Shown piece after piece: positions 28,403 to 36,519 of a stretch of 53,073 nucleotides of DNA; position 1 is the first letter of the stretch; each line of letters begins with the position of its first letter. Source of the stretch: Desulfobulbaceae bacterium. GTDB taxonomy: Bacteria > Desulfobacterota > Desulfobulbia > Desulfobulbales > Desulfocapsaceae. A program made the position numbers and the translations under genes. Where the stretch lies: NCBI GenBank assembly GCA_011390165.1, contig JAABSV010000028.1:1-53073 (forward strand). Direction: 5' to 3'. The notes beneath the pieces are model-generated. The model was not told the origin of the DNA and did no database searches. It was given only the letters and a program-made list of their open reading frames with translations.

Positions 28403-28909
28403 CTACAAGACCGTCACCCCCAGCTGCTCCTGCCCGCCTCCGGCGACCCGTCGGCAGCTCCGTGCCTCCCAGCGGTGCAGTTCCCGAAGCAAAGAGTGGA
28501 GATAGCTGTTGGCGCACTCGGGAAATTGCTCAACTACTTTTGCCAGCTGTTCCCGACTGATTGACAGTACTGTGCTGGCGGTGGTCGCTTCAAGGGAAAA
28601 AAGGGCCGGCAGTCTGCCAAGGAGTGAGAAGGTGCCGAGAAATTCCTTCGGCCGGAATTCGCAGACAACGTTCTGCCCCTTACCGGCCAACAGCCGGAGA
28701 TGGCCGGCCAGCAGCAGATAGAGCCGGCCGAAATCATCGCCCTCCTCGAAGATGAGGTCGCCGTCGGCGAAGCGGTAACGTTCGGCAAGAAAGGCTAAAA
28801 GCTTCATCGCCTTGGGGGGAAAGGTGGCAAAACAGGGCAGTTCCCCGAACAACTGGAGGTTTTCCTGCAACTCAGGCGTCTGGCAGATTTTTTCCGTAGA
28901 TGAGTTCAT
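28403..28909 (-). CDS. Cyclic-nucleotide-binding domain protein
   Basis: A 168-residue protein that is little more than a CRP-like cNMP-binding fold: ELPCFATFPPKAMKLLAFL, AERYRFADGDLIFEEGDDFG, LYLLLAGHLRLL, then EFLGTFSLLGRLPALFSLEA and VLSISREQLAKVVEQFPEC. There is no DNA-binding helix-turn-helix after the fold, so it is not a Crp/Fnr transcription factor. Its start lies inside the end of the ABC exporter gene (38-base overlap), which points to co-expression and a regulatory or accessory role for the exporter. The usual phosphate-binding motif is not well kept, so the ligand may not be cAMP or cGMP. Confidence 0.82.
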   Translation of the reverse strand: MNSSTEKICQTPELQENLQLFGELPCFATFPPKAMKLLAFLAERYRFADGDLIFEEGDDFGRLYLLLAGHLRLLAGKGQNVVCEFRPKEFLGTFSLLGRLPALFSLEATTASTVLSISREQLAKVVEQFPECANSYLHSLLRELHRWEARSCRRVAGGGQEQLGVTVL

Positions 28910-31400
28910 GGAGCATCCCCCGCTGGCCGATGAGATCCTGGTAGCTGCCGTATTCGACCAGCTTGCCGGCCTTCATCACCGCAATCTTGTCAAAGGTATC
29001 GATGCTGTCGAGTCGGTGGACGACAGCAATGACGGTTCGTTTTCCCCGCCAGCGGTTGGTCATCAAGCGCTGGATTCTGGTCTGGGATTTGTTGTCGAGG
29101 GCCGAGGTGGCCTCGTCCATCAGGATGATTGACGGCTGTTTCAGCAGAACCCGGGCTATGGCCAGTTTCTGTCGCTGGCCGCCGGAAAGCCGGTCGCCCA
29201 TGGTGCCCACCGGCGATTCCATGCCGATGGCGGCAATCTTCTCCAGATAGTCCTCCTCCACCAGGGTGTGCATCACCGCCCGGTTTATCCGTTCCTGGGC
29301 GCTTGGCATTCCCGGTCTGATCCGGCCGAAGAAGATGTTGTTGAGAATCGACTGGCCGGGGATCAGGGCCGTTTCGCCGTACGGGGTGAAACCGCCCGGC
29401 AGCAGGCCTGCCGCCTGTTTGGCAAAAAGCAGCCGGGCGGTGAGAATGTCGGCGGCCAGTTCGTCGTCCAGGCGGGTCATGGTATGGTTGGCCGGGGTGA
29501 ACTGCAGGGCCAGAGCAAGGAGAAAGTCCTGGTCCTGGCGCGGCAGGTCGCTGCCGCCCCCGTGCGGCAACCGGCTGGTGAGCGCTTCGCACCGTTCCAG
29601 CTGGTCCGCCGGCACCGGGCTGTTTTTGAAAAAGAGCTCTATTCCCCCCAGGCCGGCGAGGACATCGACGGCCTGCCGGGCCAAAGAGAGGCCCAGTTCG
29701 ACCAGGGGGAGAAGCAGACCGGTAGTGCCGAGAAATTGCCGGAACAACTGGTTGTCCGGACCGGGTCGGCCACTGTCCCGGCCACTGCCACTGCCACCGC
29801 TGCCGAAGACGATATTTTCGGCGATCGTGGAGGTGCGATGGTAGCTCTGCCAGTCGTAAAACTCGATACAATCGGCCAGTTTTTTGCCGAACTCCTGCCG
29901 TAGCCGCGCCCGTATGGCAAGGATTCGCCGGGTCGTCTCCGCATCTTCCGGTTCAAGGGGGGTCTCCAGGCCGAAGCGCATCACATCGACAAAGAGGCCG
30001 ACCTGCTGGAGGACCAGGATCTGCCGGTCAAGATCCTCGGTGCCGCCGGCCTGGGGTGCCGCCGGCAGCGCCTGTCGGGCGTAGAGGAGGTTTTCCCGTA
30101 CCGTACCGGTAAAGATAAAGGGGCTTTGGGAGACATAACCAATATCGCGGATGATCTCCATTTTGCCGAGTTCGGACAGTTCCCGGCCATCAAACTGGAT
30201 ACTGCCACCGGAGTAGGGGAACATTTTGCCGATGCACTGGATCAGGGTGCTTTTGCCGCCCCCGGAAAAACCAACCACCGCCAGATGCTCTCCGGCCTGC
30301 AGCGAAAAGGAGACCCCGTTGAGCAGGCGCAGACCATCGGTGGTATCGTAGGTGAGCGCGTGAACAGCCAGTTCGCCGCTTAACCGCGGAGCGTCGCCTG
30401 CCGGAAGTTCGAGGGTAAAGTCCGGGGTGGTGGTGAAGGAGCGCATGGTCCGCCGGTAGCGGACGGTGGCGTCCTGGTACACCTGGTAAAAATCGATCAG
30501 CTCCTTCCAGGGGTCGAAGAGTTTTTCCTGGGCGGAGAGGAAGGCCACCATTGCCCCCAGGGCCAGTTGGCCGTGCATCACCAGGTAGCCGCCGTAGAGA
30601 AAGACGATGAAGGGGCCGAGGCCGGTGAAGTAGTTGTTGGCGGTCTTGATCCCAAACCGGAAGAGTGACCAGCGGATCCGCACCTTTTTCAGCCGTTCGG
30701 CCAGCTGGCCGAACTTGTCGCTCTCCTGACGGTAGGCCCCGTGGACCTGTATTTCGTGGATGCCGGAGATCGACTCGGCAATCTGGCTGGATGTGGATCT
30801 GGAGATATCAACCCGCTTCTTGTTGGCCTGGTTGGCCCTCTTCTGCAACTGGGGGATGATCAGCATGACCAGCGGATAGATGACCAGGGTGGTCGCCGCC
30901 AGTTTTGGGTTCAGCCAGAGCAGGTAGACGGTGAAGGCGAGCAGGGTGAGGATGTTGGTGAGCGGCACGGCGAAGGCCATTCCGGCGAAGGTGCCGGCGG
31001 CACTCAGCTCGGTCATCAGCGACGAGACCACCATCCCCGGCTGGGTGGTGCGGAAAAAGTGCAGTGGCAGGCCGAGAATGTGCTCGTACAACTCCTTGCG
31101 CATGACGGTCATCGCCCGTTCGCCGATCAGCGCCTGAAGGTAGTTGATCGCAAGCTTCAGGGCGCTGGCAGTGGTCAGAGCAATAATGTAGATCAGGCAG
31201 TAGAGGAAAAGGGCGTCCAGATTTTTCAGAGCGATGGCGTCATTGATGATCCGCTTCTGCATCTCCAGAGGGACCACCCGGGCCCCGACGATCAGCAAGA
31301 TCAAGCTGAGCAGAATCAGCTGGAGTTTTAAATTGTCCCGAAAGGCCCAGTGGAAAAGAGACTTCTCGGTCACCGGCGAGGTTCCCGGATCCCGCTTCAT
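28872..31400 (-). CDS. ABC exporter with a split nucleotide-binding domain (large insertion between Q-loop and signature)
   Basis: A fused permease-ATPase of 842 residues. A six-helix exporter domain occupies about 20-320. The nucleotide-binding domain has Walker A GFSGGGKST (377-385), Q-loop Gln425 in YVSQSPFIF, signature LSGGQ (738-742), Walker B IILMDEA (758-764), D-loop SALD, and H-loop His795 in VVHRL. The Q-loop to signature distance is about 313 residues, against roughly 50-60 normally, so about 250 residues are inserted. Three variants of the helix that normally follows the Q-loop occur across the gap: GTVRENLLYA (432-441), TSTIAENIVFGS (523-534) and QSILNNIFFGR (683-693). The start is ATG 31398-31400. 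A cNMP-domain gene overlaps the 3' end. The substrate is unknown; the family is otherwise lipid/drug exporter-like. Confidence 0.88.
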   Translation of the reverse strand: MKRDPGTSPVTEKSLFHWAFRDNLKLQLILLSLILLIVGARVVPLEMQKRIINDAIALKNLDALFLYCLIYIIALTTASALKLAINYLQALIGERAMTVMRKELYEHILGLPLHFFRTTQPGMVVSSLMTELSAAGTFAGMAFAVPLTNILTLLAFTVYLLWLNPKLAATTLVIYPLVMLIIPQLQKRANQANKKRVDISRSTSSQIAESISGIHEIQVHGAYRQESDKFGQLAERLKKVRIRWSLFRFGIKTANNYFTGLGPFIVFLYGGYLVMHGQLALGAMVAFLSAQEKLFDPWKELIDFYQVYQDATVRYRRTMRSFTTTPDFTLELPAGDAPRLSGELAVHALTYDTTDGLRLLNGVSFSLQAGEHLAVVGFSGGGKSTLIQCIGKMFPYSGGSIQFDGRELSELGKMEIIRDIGYVSQSPFIFTGTVRENLLYARQALPAAPQAGGTEDLDRQILVLQQVGLFVDVMRFGLETPLEPEDAETTRRILAIRARLRQEFGKKLADCIEFYDWQSYHRTSTIAENIVFGSGGSGSGRDSGRPGPDNQLFRQFLGTTGLLLPLVELGLSLARQAVDVLAGLGGIELFFKNSPVPADQLERCEALTSRLPHGGGSDLPRQDQDFLLALALQFTPANHTMTRLDDELAADILTARLLFAKQAAGLLPGGFTPYGETALIPGQSILNNIFFGRIRPGMPSAQERINRAVMHTLVEEDYLEKIAAIGMESPVGTMGDRLSGGQRQKLAIARVLLKQPSIILMDEATSALDNKSQTRIQRLMTNRWRGKRTVIAVVHRLDSIDTFDKIAVMKAGKLVEYGSYQDLIGQRGMLHELIYGKNLPDA

Positions 31401-31676
31401 GGTCTGTCCCCCGTTGCCCCCGTTGACGGAGGCTCTACCGCCAATTCCGAGCCGACCCCTGTCACCGTCTGCCCGCTGCCCAGGTGCAGACAGTAATTCT
31501 TTGCCGCCAGATGTCCAGACAACCATCTTGCTTGTTATTGTTTGGGGATTTTTTGCCGCAAGGGTTACCTGTGAGGGGAAGTGGTGTTATTGTCAACGCC
31601 AGCGCTTTTCAGGCTGCAACCGGGTTGCTTGTTGCCCCCGGTCTATTGCCGATACCCCGAACAAAGGAGAGAAAAA

Positions 31677-32198
31677 ATGGAACTGCAAGGAAAGAAAGTA
31701 GCCATCCTGGTCGAAGATATGTTCAACGTCTACGAATTCTGGTACCCCTATTACCGCCTTATTGAGGCGGGGGCCACCGTGGTGGTGGTGGGAACCGGAC
31801 GGAAGGAGATTTTCTCCGGTAAGCCGGCCACCGAGGTCAAGGCCGATGTGGCCATTGACCAGGTTGTCGCCGCCGATTTTGCCGGGGTGATTATTCCCGG
31901 AGGGTATGCGCCCGATATGATGCGCCGCTCAGCGGCGATGGTCCGCTTTGTCGCCGATATGGTCGCTGCCGAGAAGACCGTGGCGGCAATCTGCCATGCC
32001 GGCTGGGTGCTCGCCTCGGCGGGAGTGTTGGCCGGGCGCCGGGTCACTTCGTTTCATGCGATCAGGGATGACGTGGTCAACGCCGGGGCCGAATGGGTTG
32101 ACGAACCGGTGGTGGTTGACGGCAAACTGGTGACCAGCCGGGTACCGGATGATCTGCCACAGTTTATGCCGGCGGTGATCCGCTCCCTGGCCGCCTGA
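31677..32198 (+). CDS. DJ-1/PfpI-family protein
   Basis: A 173-residue class I glutamine amidotransferase-like fold. It has the nucleophile elbow AAICHAGWVLASAG (Cys106-His107), a conserved acidic residue in the first loop (VAILVEDMFN), IIPGGYAPD, and the C-terminal TSRVPDDLPQFM. Members act as proteases, deglycases or stress chaperones (YhbO/PfpI type). AAAGGAGAG precedes the ATG at 31677. It is monocistronic, divergent from the ABC exporter. Confidence 0.9.
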   Translation: MELQGKKVAILVEDMFNVYEFWYPYYRLIEAGATVVVVGTGRKEIFSGKPATEVKADVAIDQVVAADFAGVIIPGGYAPDMMRRSAAMVRFVADMVAAEKTVAAICHAGWVLASAGVLAGRRVTSFHAIRDDVVNAGAEWVDEPVVVDGKLVTSRVPDDLPQFMPAVIRSLAA

Positions 32199-32682
32199 TT
32201 GTCGGTCGACAGGTTTTGCCGGTCGGCAGGTTTTTTCACCGCCCTGGGAAATTATTTCTCTGCCGGCTGAGCGACACCATCTTTTTTGGTTGTTTTTTAG
32301 CGCGGATTGTCCCATAAATCGTGGGTATTTGCCTGGCCAGGATTGGACGGTGACCACAATCGGTACTCATCCAACCCCTTCCACGCACACTCTGTGGTAC
32401 TACTGCGGGGGATGTTCCCCCGCCGATACCCGCTTTTGCTTTGCCAAAATGCAGGCAGGGTGGGCCCGTGGGCGGTGGCAAAGGTCGTCTGCTGACCTGG
32501 TTTGGTTGTCGCCGAGACGTCGGGTCCATGAGCGGCCGAATAAGGGCGGAAGCTGTCGGCAACTGGCATAAACAGCAGAAACCAGGGTGATGCGAGTTCA
32601 GTGCGAGTTCATGTGCGAGTTCATGTGGCTGCCGGAGATCTACCGGTTTCCTGGCAGGTCTTGAAAAACAAAAGGATCGAGT
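32199..32682. other. Intergenic region upstream of the NrfC-like Fe-S gene, with 12-bp repeats
   Basis: No gene is supported. At 32590-32624 a 12-base unit GTGCGAGTTCAT is repeated head to tail (32601-32612 and 32613-32624), preceded by a partial copy (32590-32600). No obvious -10/-35 pair was found. The repeats end about 58 bases before the Fe-S gene and could bind a regulator. Confidence 0.5.
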
Positions 32683-33435
32683 ATGAAAATCGATGAGTTG
32701 GAGAAGTTGCCCAGTGAAGATATCAGTACCCTTGCCTCGGCAGAACGGCGGAAGTTTCTGCGACTTGGGCTGGTGGTCACCGGGATGTATCTCGGTGGAA
32801 CGGTACTGTCGCTGACTTCGGCACGAAACAGCCAGGCCGCCGGCGTTGTCCCGGAGATCGGCAAATACCCCTACAGTCCCCACTACAGCATGGTCATCAG
32901 GGAGAAGCTGTGCATTGACTGCGAGCTCTGCAAAGAAGCCTGCGTAAAGACTAACCATGTCCCGGCCTACGGCTACCGGACCACCATCCTCGAGAGGCGC
33001 CGTTCACTGGGTGGCGACCGATTTGAGACCATCTTCATGCCGGTGCTGTGTAACCACTGCAACCGCCCCCCCTGCGTCCGGGTCTGCCCGACCACGGCCA
33101 CCTGGAAGGACGAGAAGACCGGCATCGTGGTGATGCTGCCCTCCCGCTGCATCGGCTGCAAGACCTGCATGACTGCCTGCCCCTACAATGCTCGCTACTT
33201 CAAGGAGGAGACCAGGGCAGTGGACAAGTGTGATTTCTGCTGGGAAGCAAAGCTTTCCAAGGGGGAAACCAACACCGCCTGTGCCGAGGCCTGTCCGGCG
33301 GATGTCCGCATTTTCGGCAACATGGCTGATCCGGAAAGCAGGGTATTCAAGCTGGTGCATGCCCCGGAAACCATGGTCTGGGTACTGCGGCCGGAGACCG
33401 GTGCCGTCCCCAACATCTACTACATCAATACCTGA
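32683..33435 (+). CDS. NrfC/DsrO-like Tat-exported 4x[4Fe-4S] electron-transfer protein
   Basis: A 250-residue protein. The N-terminus has a twin-arginine-type motif RRKFLRLG (22-29) followed by a hydrophobic stretch ending near NSQAAG, so it should be exported folded. The mature part has four cysteine groups: CIDCELCKEAC, CNHCNRPPCVRVCP, CIGCKTCMTACP, and CDFCW with CAEACP. These give 16 ligands for four [4Fe-4S] clusters, the pattern of the NrfC/HybA/PhsB/DsrO family. Such proteins bridge NrfD-type quinone-binding membrane subunits to a periplasmic partner. A triheme cytochrome follows 62 bases later, then NrfD-like genes, so it is probably the Fe-S bridge of the same complex. No molybdopterin subunit is present. 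Confidence 0.92.
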   Translation: MKIDELEKLPSEDISTLASAERRKFLRLGLVVTGMYLGGTVLSLTSARNSQAAGVVPEIGKYPYSPHYSMVIREKLCIDCELCKEACVKTNHVPAYGYRTTILERRRSLGGDRFETIFMPVLCNHCNRPPCVRVCPTTATWKDEKTGIVVMLPSRCIGCKTCMTACPYNARYFKEETRAVDKCDFCWEAKLSKGETNTACAEACPADVRIFGNMADPESRVFKLVHAPETMVWVLRPETGAVPNIYYINT

Positions 33436-33497
33436 GAGCCGGAGACTACACCGGGCACCACCCGCAGCCGACACGACTTATCGGTGGGAGAATTGAC

Positions 33498-33917
33498 ATG
33501 AGAAATATTTTTGTACCTCTGGCGCTGGCCGTTTTTCTGGGGAGTGGCGCAATCCTTTATGCCGCCGGCCAGGCGCCGATGCCGGCCGATTACGATGAAG
33601 ATACGTACGGCCCTTGGGCGCCGGTGATCTGGGTGAAACCGGTGAAGTCAGTCATCTTCGAGCACAAGATCCACACCGTCGATGCCGGCCTGGATTGTGA
33701 TTCCTGCCACGACGACCTGTTCGCCATGGAGGCCGGTGCAGCCGAGGAAAATGACGATTTCACCATGGAAACCCTCTATGCCGGCGGCTACTGCGGTGCC
33801 TGCCATGACGGCGCCACCGCCTTTGCCTCCGACACCCGCTGTACCGCCTGCCATATCGGGGTGCGAGGCCATGCCCGAATCGTCGGTAGCGGCGACGGAC
33901 AAGGCAGCGGCCACTAA
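33498..33917 (+). CDS. Periplasmic triheme cytochrome c (c7-like)
   Basis: A 139-residue exported protein. The signal peptide is about residues 1-22 (NIFVPLALAVFLGSGAILYA). It has three haem attachment motifs: CDSCH (67-71), CGACH (99-103) and CTACH (115-119). His56 and His59 in EHKIHT are candidate distal ligands in the F-H-K-x-H style of c7/c3 cytochromes. An acidic region (AAEENDDF) lies between haems 1 and 2. The ribosome site GGGAG precedes the ATG. It directly follows the 4x[4Fe-4S] protein and should exchange electrons with it in the periplasm. The tail is Gly/Ser-rich. Confidence 0.92.
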   Translation: MRNIFVPLALAVFLGSGAILYAAGQAPMPADYDEDTYGPWAPVIWVKPVKSVIFEHKIHTVDAGLDCDSCHDDLFAMEAGAAEENDDFTMETLYAGGYCGACHDGATAFASDTRCTACHIGVRGHARIVGSGDGQGSGH

Positions 33918-33937
33918 ATCCTCGACCCGTCTTTTAC

Positions 33938-33964
33938 GGTAACCGGGGTTCTTCCCCGGTTACC
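33938..33964. terminator. Stem-loop after the triheme cytochrome gene
   Basis: GGTAACCGGGG (33938-33948) and CCCCGGTTACC (33954-33964) form a perfect 11-bp stem with a 5-base loop, 20 bases after the stop. The sequence after the stem is not T-rich, so it is better seen as a strong hairpin terminator or 3' stabiliser than a textbook intrinsic terminator. Confidence 0.65.
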
Positions 33965-34050
33965 GCCCTGCCTCCCTGTTCTGCTTTCCCCTCCTGCCGC
34001 CGCCGGCAAATCTTCTCTCCCTCTTCTGCCAGCTTTTCTGTCTGAAAACA

Positions 34051-34063
34051 GCGCATAATGCGC
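34051..34063. promoter_or_regulatory. Palindromic candidate operator CGCATAATGCG, copy 1
   Basis: GCGCATAATGCGC has 6-base arms around a central A. The 11-base core CGCATAATGCG recurs at 37080-37090 in the leader of the second NrfD gene and was not noticed elsewhere in the window. It lies about 340 bases upstream of the sigma-54 promoter, within reach of an enhancer site. Confidence 0.5.
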
Positions 34064-34217
34064 CCATTATCCTGTTTGTGATCTAATATATCGATATTGC
34101 GAATATTATATTCTGATGCCGCCTTGCTTGACCAGCAGATTCCCGCCGGAAGCAGTGCTGTGATCCAGTCTCTTTTCCAAACAACATAGTAATATCAATT
34201 AGTTTTCTATATATCGC

Positions 34218-34273
34218 TATGGACGCAAAACGAGTCCTGCCGCTGCCCGGCAATGGCGTACTTTGCGTCCATA
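34218..34273. repeat. 12-bp perfect inverted repeat forming a nested hairpin
   Basis: TATGGACGCAAA (34218-34229) is exactly matched by TTTGCGTCCATA (34262-34273). Inside, TGCCG (34238-34242) can pair with CGGCA (34248-34252). It lies between the cytochrome gene and the sigma-54-like promoter. Confidence 0.65.
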
Positions 34274-34392
34274 CCAGGAAGGTTTGTTCCCCTTCGAGTG
34301 GTCGTCTGGAGGCCAAAAAAAAGTATATTAATATAAATAATTCAAAATCTTATAATAATATTCTCAGTATCTGGAAGTACTGTCACCGGCTA

Positions 34393-34407
34393 TGGCATAC
34401 CTCTTGC
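34393..34407 (+). promoter_or_regulatory. Sigma-54 (-24/-12) promoter for the small membrane gene and first NrfD gene
   Basis: TGGCAT-N5-TTGC, continuing CT, with GG and GC elements separated by exactly 10 bases. It differs from the consensus TGGCAC-N5-TTGC at one position. It lies about 72 bases upstream of the ATG at 34479. Two sigma-54 activators are encoded in the window (8073-9605 and 40371-42734). Confidence 0.65.
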
Positions 34408-34478
34408 TCTATTGGCAGTAGCTCAGGATGAGGCGAGATACCCACCTGAAGCGACGAAACCACCACAGGAGGGACGTC

Positions 34479-34706
34479 ATGGCAACGGTACTCCATAAAG
34501 AAACGATCCAGGGACCGATGGAGAGAATGTTTGCCGGATTTCCGGTTATGGCCGAAAAATTCAGTGAATGCGGCTGGTTTTTGCTCTGTCTGGCCCTATT
34601 TCTGCTGCTTGGCCCTTTCAGTGCACCGGTTGTCCTGCTCGTTCTGATCCAACAGGGAAAGGAAGCAGTGGCTCACAATAAGCCCGAACTGATTGTTTCC
34701 AGGTAG
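34479..34706 (+). CDS. Small membrane protein preceding the first NrfD-like gene
   Basis: A 75-residue protein with AGGAGGG upstream of the ATG at 34479. It has an amphipathic N-terminal segment (PMERMFAGFPVMAEKF) and a long hydrophobic stretch (WFLLCLALFLLLGPFSAP then VVLLVLI) that can make one or two membrane helices. The C-terminus is polar. It sits 62 bases before the NrfD-like gene and downstream of the sigma-54-like promoter, so it is probably a small subunit or assembly factor of the same membrane complex. I do not recognise a family. Confidence 0.7.
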   Translation: MATVLHKETIQGPMERMFAGFPVMAEKFSECGWFLLCLALFLLLGPFSAPVVLLVLIQQGKEAVAHNKPELIVSR

Positions 34707-34768
34707 GGGTTCGGCCCAGCCTATGAATACGCAAAGGAATACCATCAGGAATTATTGAGGAGGAGCAC

Positions 34769-35944
34769 ATGAAAGGAAATGTCAGTGTAGCGGTTGCGCC
34801 GCAGGGAATCACACTGCCGGGAAGCAAGTTGCTGTGGTTCAGCCTGGCCATGGTGGTCGTCGGAGTCGGTGCGGCGGTGTATGCCCAGGTGGTCGGCCAC
34901 CACCAAGCCTTTGCCAACACCCGGCAGATGCCCTGGGGAATGCTTATCGGCGTGTATGCCTATTTTGCCATCATTTCCACCGGTCTCTGCATATTGGCCG
35001 TGTTCAGCCATGTCTTTGGCGGCAACCAGATGTCGCCCCTCGCCAACCGGATGGTCTGGCTGTCGATCATCATGCTGTTCGGGGCCTTCACAGTGATCGG
35101 CCTGGAGATCGAAAACCCCTGGCGGATGCCTCTCGGAGTGATGCTGCACCCCAACGTCACCTCCAATATCTGGTGGATGGGGACCCTGTACGGGATGGCG
35201 GTCGGGGTGATGTTGCTGGAACTCTATCTGATTCTGACCGGTAAATTCAAACTGGCCATTATTCTCGGGGTGGTGGGGGCGGTTGCCGAGGCCCTGGCCA
35301 ACAGCAATCTCGGTTCGGTCTTTGCCTCGCTTAATTCACGACCATTCTGGTACGGCTCCCAATTGCCGATATTCTTCCTTGCCTGTGCGGTCCTCTCCGG
35401 GGCGGCAGCGGTGGTCATGTTCACCCACTACAGCTACCTTCTGCAGAAGCGGGAAATGCCGGCGGCCACATTCCGGGCCCTGCAGACCGCCGGCAAGATC
35501 ATGGTGCTGATGACCTTCCTCATCACCCTGGCCACCGCCTGGAAGTTTGCCAACGCCTATTGCGGGACCGACGAAATGATCATGGCGGCAAATTCGCTGG
35601 TGACCGGCCCGCTGGCCACCAGTTTCTGGGTCTTTGAACTGGCTATCGGTCTGCTCCTGCCCTGTGCCATCCTGGTTCTGAGTCGTCTTAATTCAATCCA
35701 GGCGATATCCCTGGCCGCCCTGATGGTGTTGGTCGGGCAGTTTTTCTCCCGCTATAATCTGGTGGTTGCCGGGCAGATCGTCCCCAGCGATTATGGCCTG
35801 GTCGGGGTACCGCAGTATCTTGCCTACAGCCCCAGTGCCGCTGAGTATCTGTTGGTCGTGGCCGGGCTCGGCGTGGTCGCTCTCGGTTTTGTCATCGGCG
35901 AACGCTTTATGGACCGCACCTTTACCCAGCACCAGGAACACTGA
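34769..35944 (+). CDS. NrfD/PsrC-like polytopic membrane protein, copy 1
   Basis: A 391-residue protein with about ten transmembrane helices, matching the NrfD/PsrC family of quinone-interacting membrane subunits. Features shared with the second copy at 37504 include QMPWGMLIGVYAYF, STGLCILAVFSHVFG, the charged LEIENPWRMPLGV loop, NVTSNIWWMGTLYG, NSNLGSVFASLNSRPFWYG, and RYNLVVAGQIVP near the C-terminus. The family exchanges electrons between the quinone pool and a periplasmic Fe-S subunit; the 4x[4Fe-4S] protein and triheme cytochrome upstream are candidates. GAGGAGGAG precedes the ATG. A MerR-type gene follows after 66 bases. No catalytic subunit is in the window. Confidence 0.9.
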   Translation: MKGNVSVAVAPQGITLPGSKLLWFSLAMVVVGVGAAVYAQVVGHHQAFANTRQMPWGMLIGVYAYFAIISTGLCILAVFSHVFGGNQMSPLANRMVWLSIIMLFGAFTVIGLEIENPWRMPLGVMLHPNVTSNIWWMGTLYGMAVGVMLLELYLILTGKFKLAIILGVVGAVAEALANSNLGSVFASLNSRPFWYGSQLPIFFLACAVLSGAAAVVMFTHYSYLLQKREMPAATFRALQTAGKIMVLMTFLITLATAWKFANAYCGTDEMIMAANSLVTGPLATSFWVFELAIGLLLPCAILVLSRLNSIQAISLAALMVLVGQFFSRYNLVVAGQIVPSDYGLVGVPQYLAYSPSAAEYLLVVAGLGVVALGFVIGERFMDRTFTQHQEH

Positions 35945-36010
35945 TCGAGAAGAATCGTTTGGCGGTGTGGGGATCCCCCCGCTCCGCAACCAGCAGTTGG
36001 GAGGATGGTG

Positions 36011-36376
36011 ATGAATGAAGACAAGGCCTTGATAACCATCGGGAAAACCGCAGAAATTCTGGGAGTCCACCCCCGCACCCTGCGCAACTATGAAGAGGCC
36101 GGCCTGATCAGTCCCAGCAGAAAAGGGGCCTGGCGCTACTACACCCTGCGCGATCTCCAGTGGATCGAGTGCCTGCGCAAGATTATCCATGAGCAGGGGG
36201 TGAGTATCAATGCGGTCAAAAAACTGCTTACCTTTACCCCTTGCTGGAATATCACTGATTGTCCCTTTGAAAGGCGAAAACACTGCTCGGCCTTCTTTTC
36301 CAACTCCCTGGTGCCGAAAAAAATCAGCCGGATTGCCCCGCCACTGGAACGGCAGGATGATATGGCCGCCTCCTGA
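36011..36376 (+). CDS. MerR-family regulator with a C-terminal cysteine motif, paired with NrfD copy 1
   Basis: A 121-residue protein. The N-terminal winged helix-turn-helix is clear: ITIGKTAEILGVHPRTLRNYEEAGLISP, then WRYYTLRDLQWIECLRKIIH and INAVKKLL. After it comes CWNITDCPFERRKHC, with three cysteines spaced C-x6-C-x7-C. The other MerR gene (38785) keeps the first two in CYEMADCP. Cysteines at this place in MerR proteins usually bind a metal or Fe-S cluster or sense redox. I chose ATG 36011 because GGGAGG lies six bases upstream; ATG 36005 touches that site. It lies 66 bases after the NrfD gene and probably controls this unit or its own leader. Confidence 0.88.
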   Translation: MNEDKALITIGKTAEILGVHPRTLRNYEEAGLISPSRKGAWRYYTLRDLQWIECLRKIIHEQGVSINAVKKLLTFTPCWNITDCPFERRKHCSAFFSNSLVPKKISRIAPPLERQDDMAAS

Positions 36377-36519
36377 GGAGATACTCCCACGCCCCCGGTT
36401 GACCCATGCCGTATCCGGATGACCCTCTTTCCCGCCACCGGTCGGCGGGGGAGGCGGGCGGCGGTGTCCCACCGGCCCCCATCTTGCGCTGTGCCCCGGT
36501 TCTGCACGTTATTCTCATC

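Larger units (their letters stand above)
33965..34478. promoter_or_regulatory. AT-rich leader of the first NrfD unit: palindrome, hairpin and sigma-54 promoter
   Basis: This 514-base gap has no supported gene but several signals. Its AT-rich blocks (34078-34115, 34190-34215, 34315-34375) stand out in a GC-rich genome. A palindrome GCGCATAATGCGC lies at 34051-34063. A 12-bp inverted repeat lies at 34218-34229/34262-34273, with the inner pair TGCCG/CGGCA. The word ATATATCG occurs twice. A sigma-54-like promoter lies at 34393-34407. A MerR-type gene follows the unit, so regulation is probably dedicated. Confidence 0.6.

Noticed and set aside
32236..32958. A 240-codon minus-strand frame upstream of and overlapping the Fe-S protein gene
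   Set aside because: Overlaps a clear [4Fe-4S] gene on the other strand and has no recognisable family or ribosome site.
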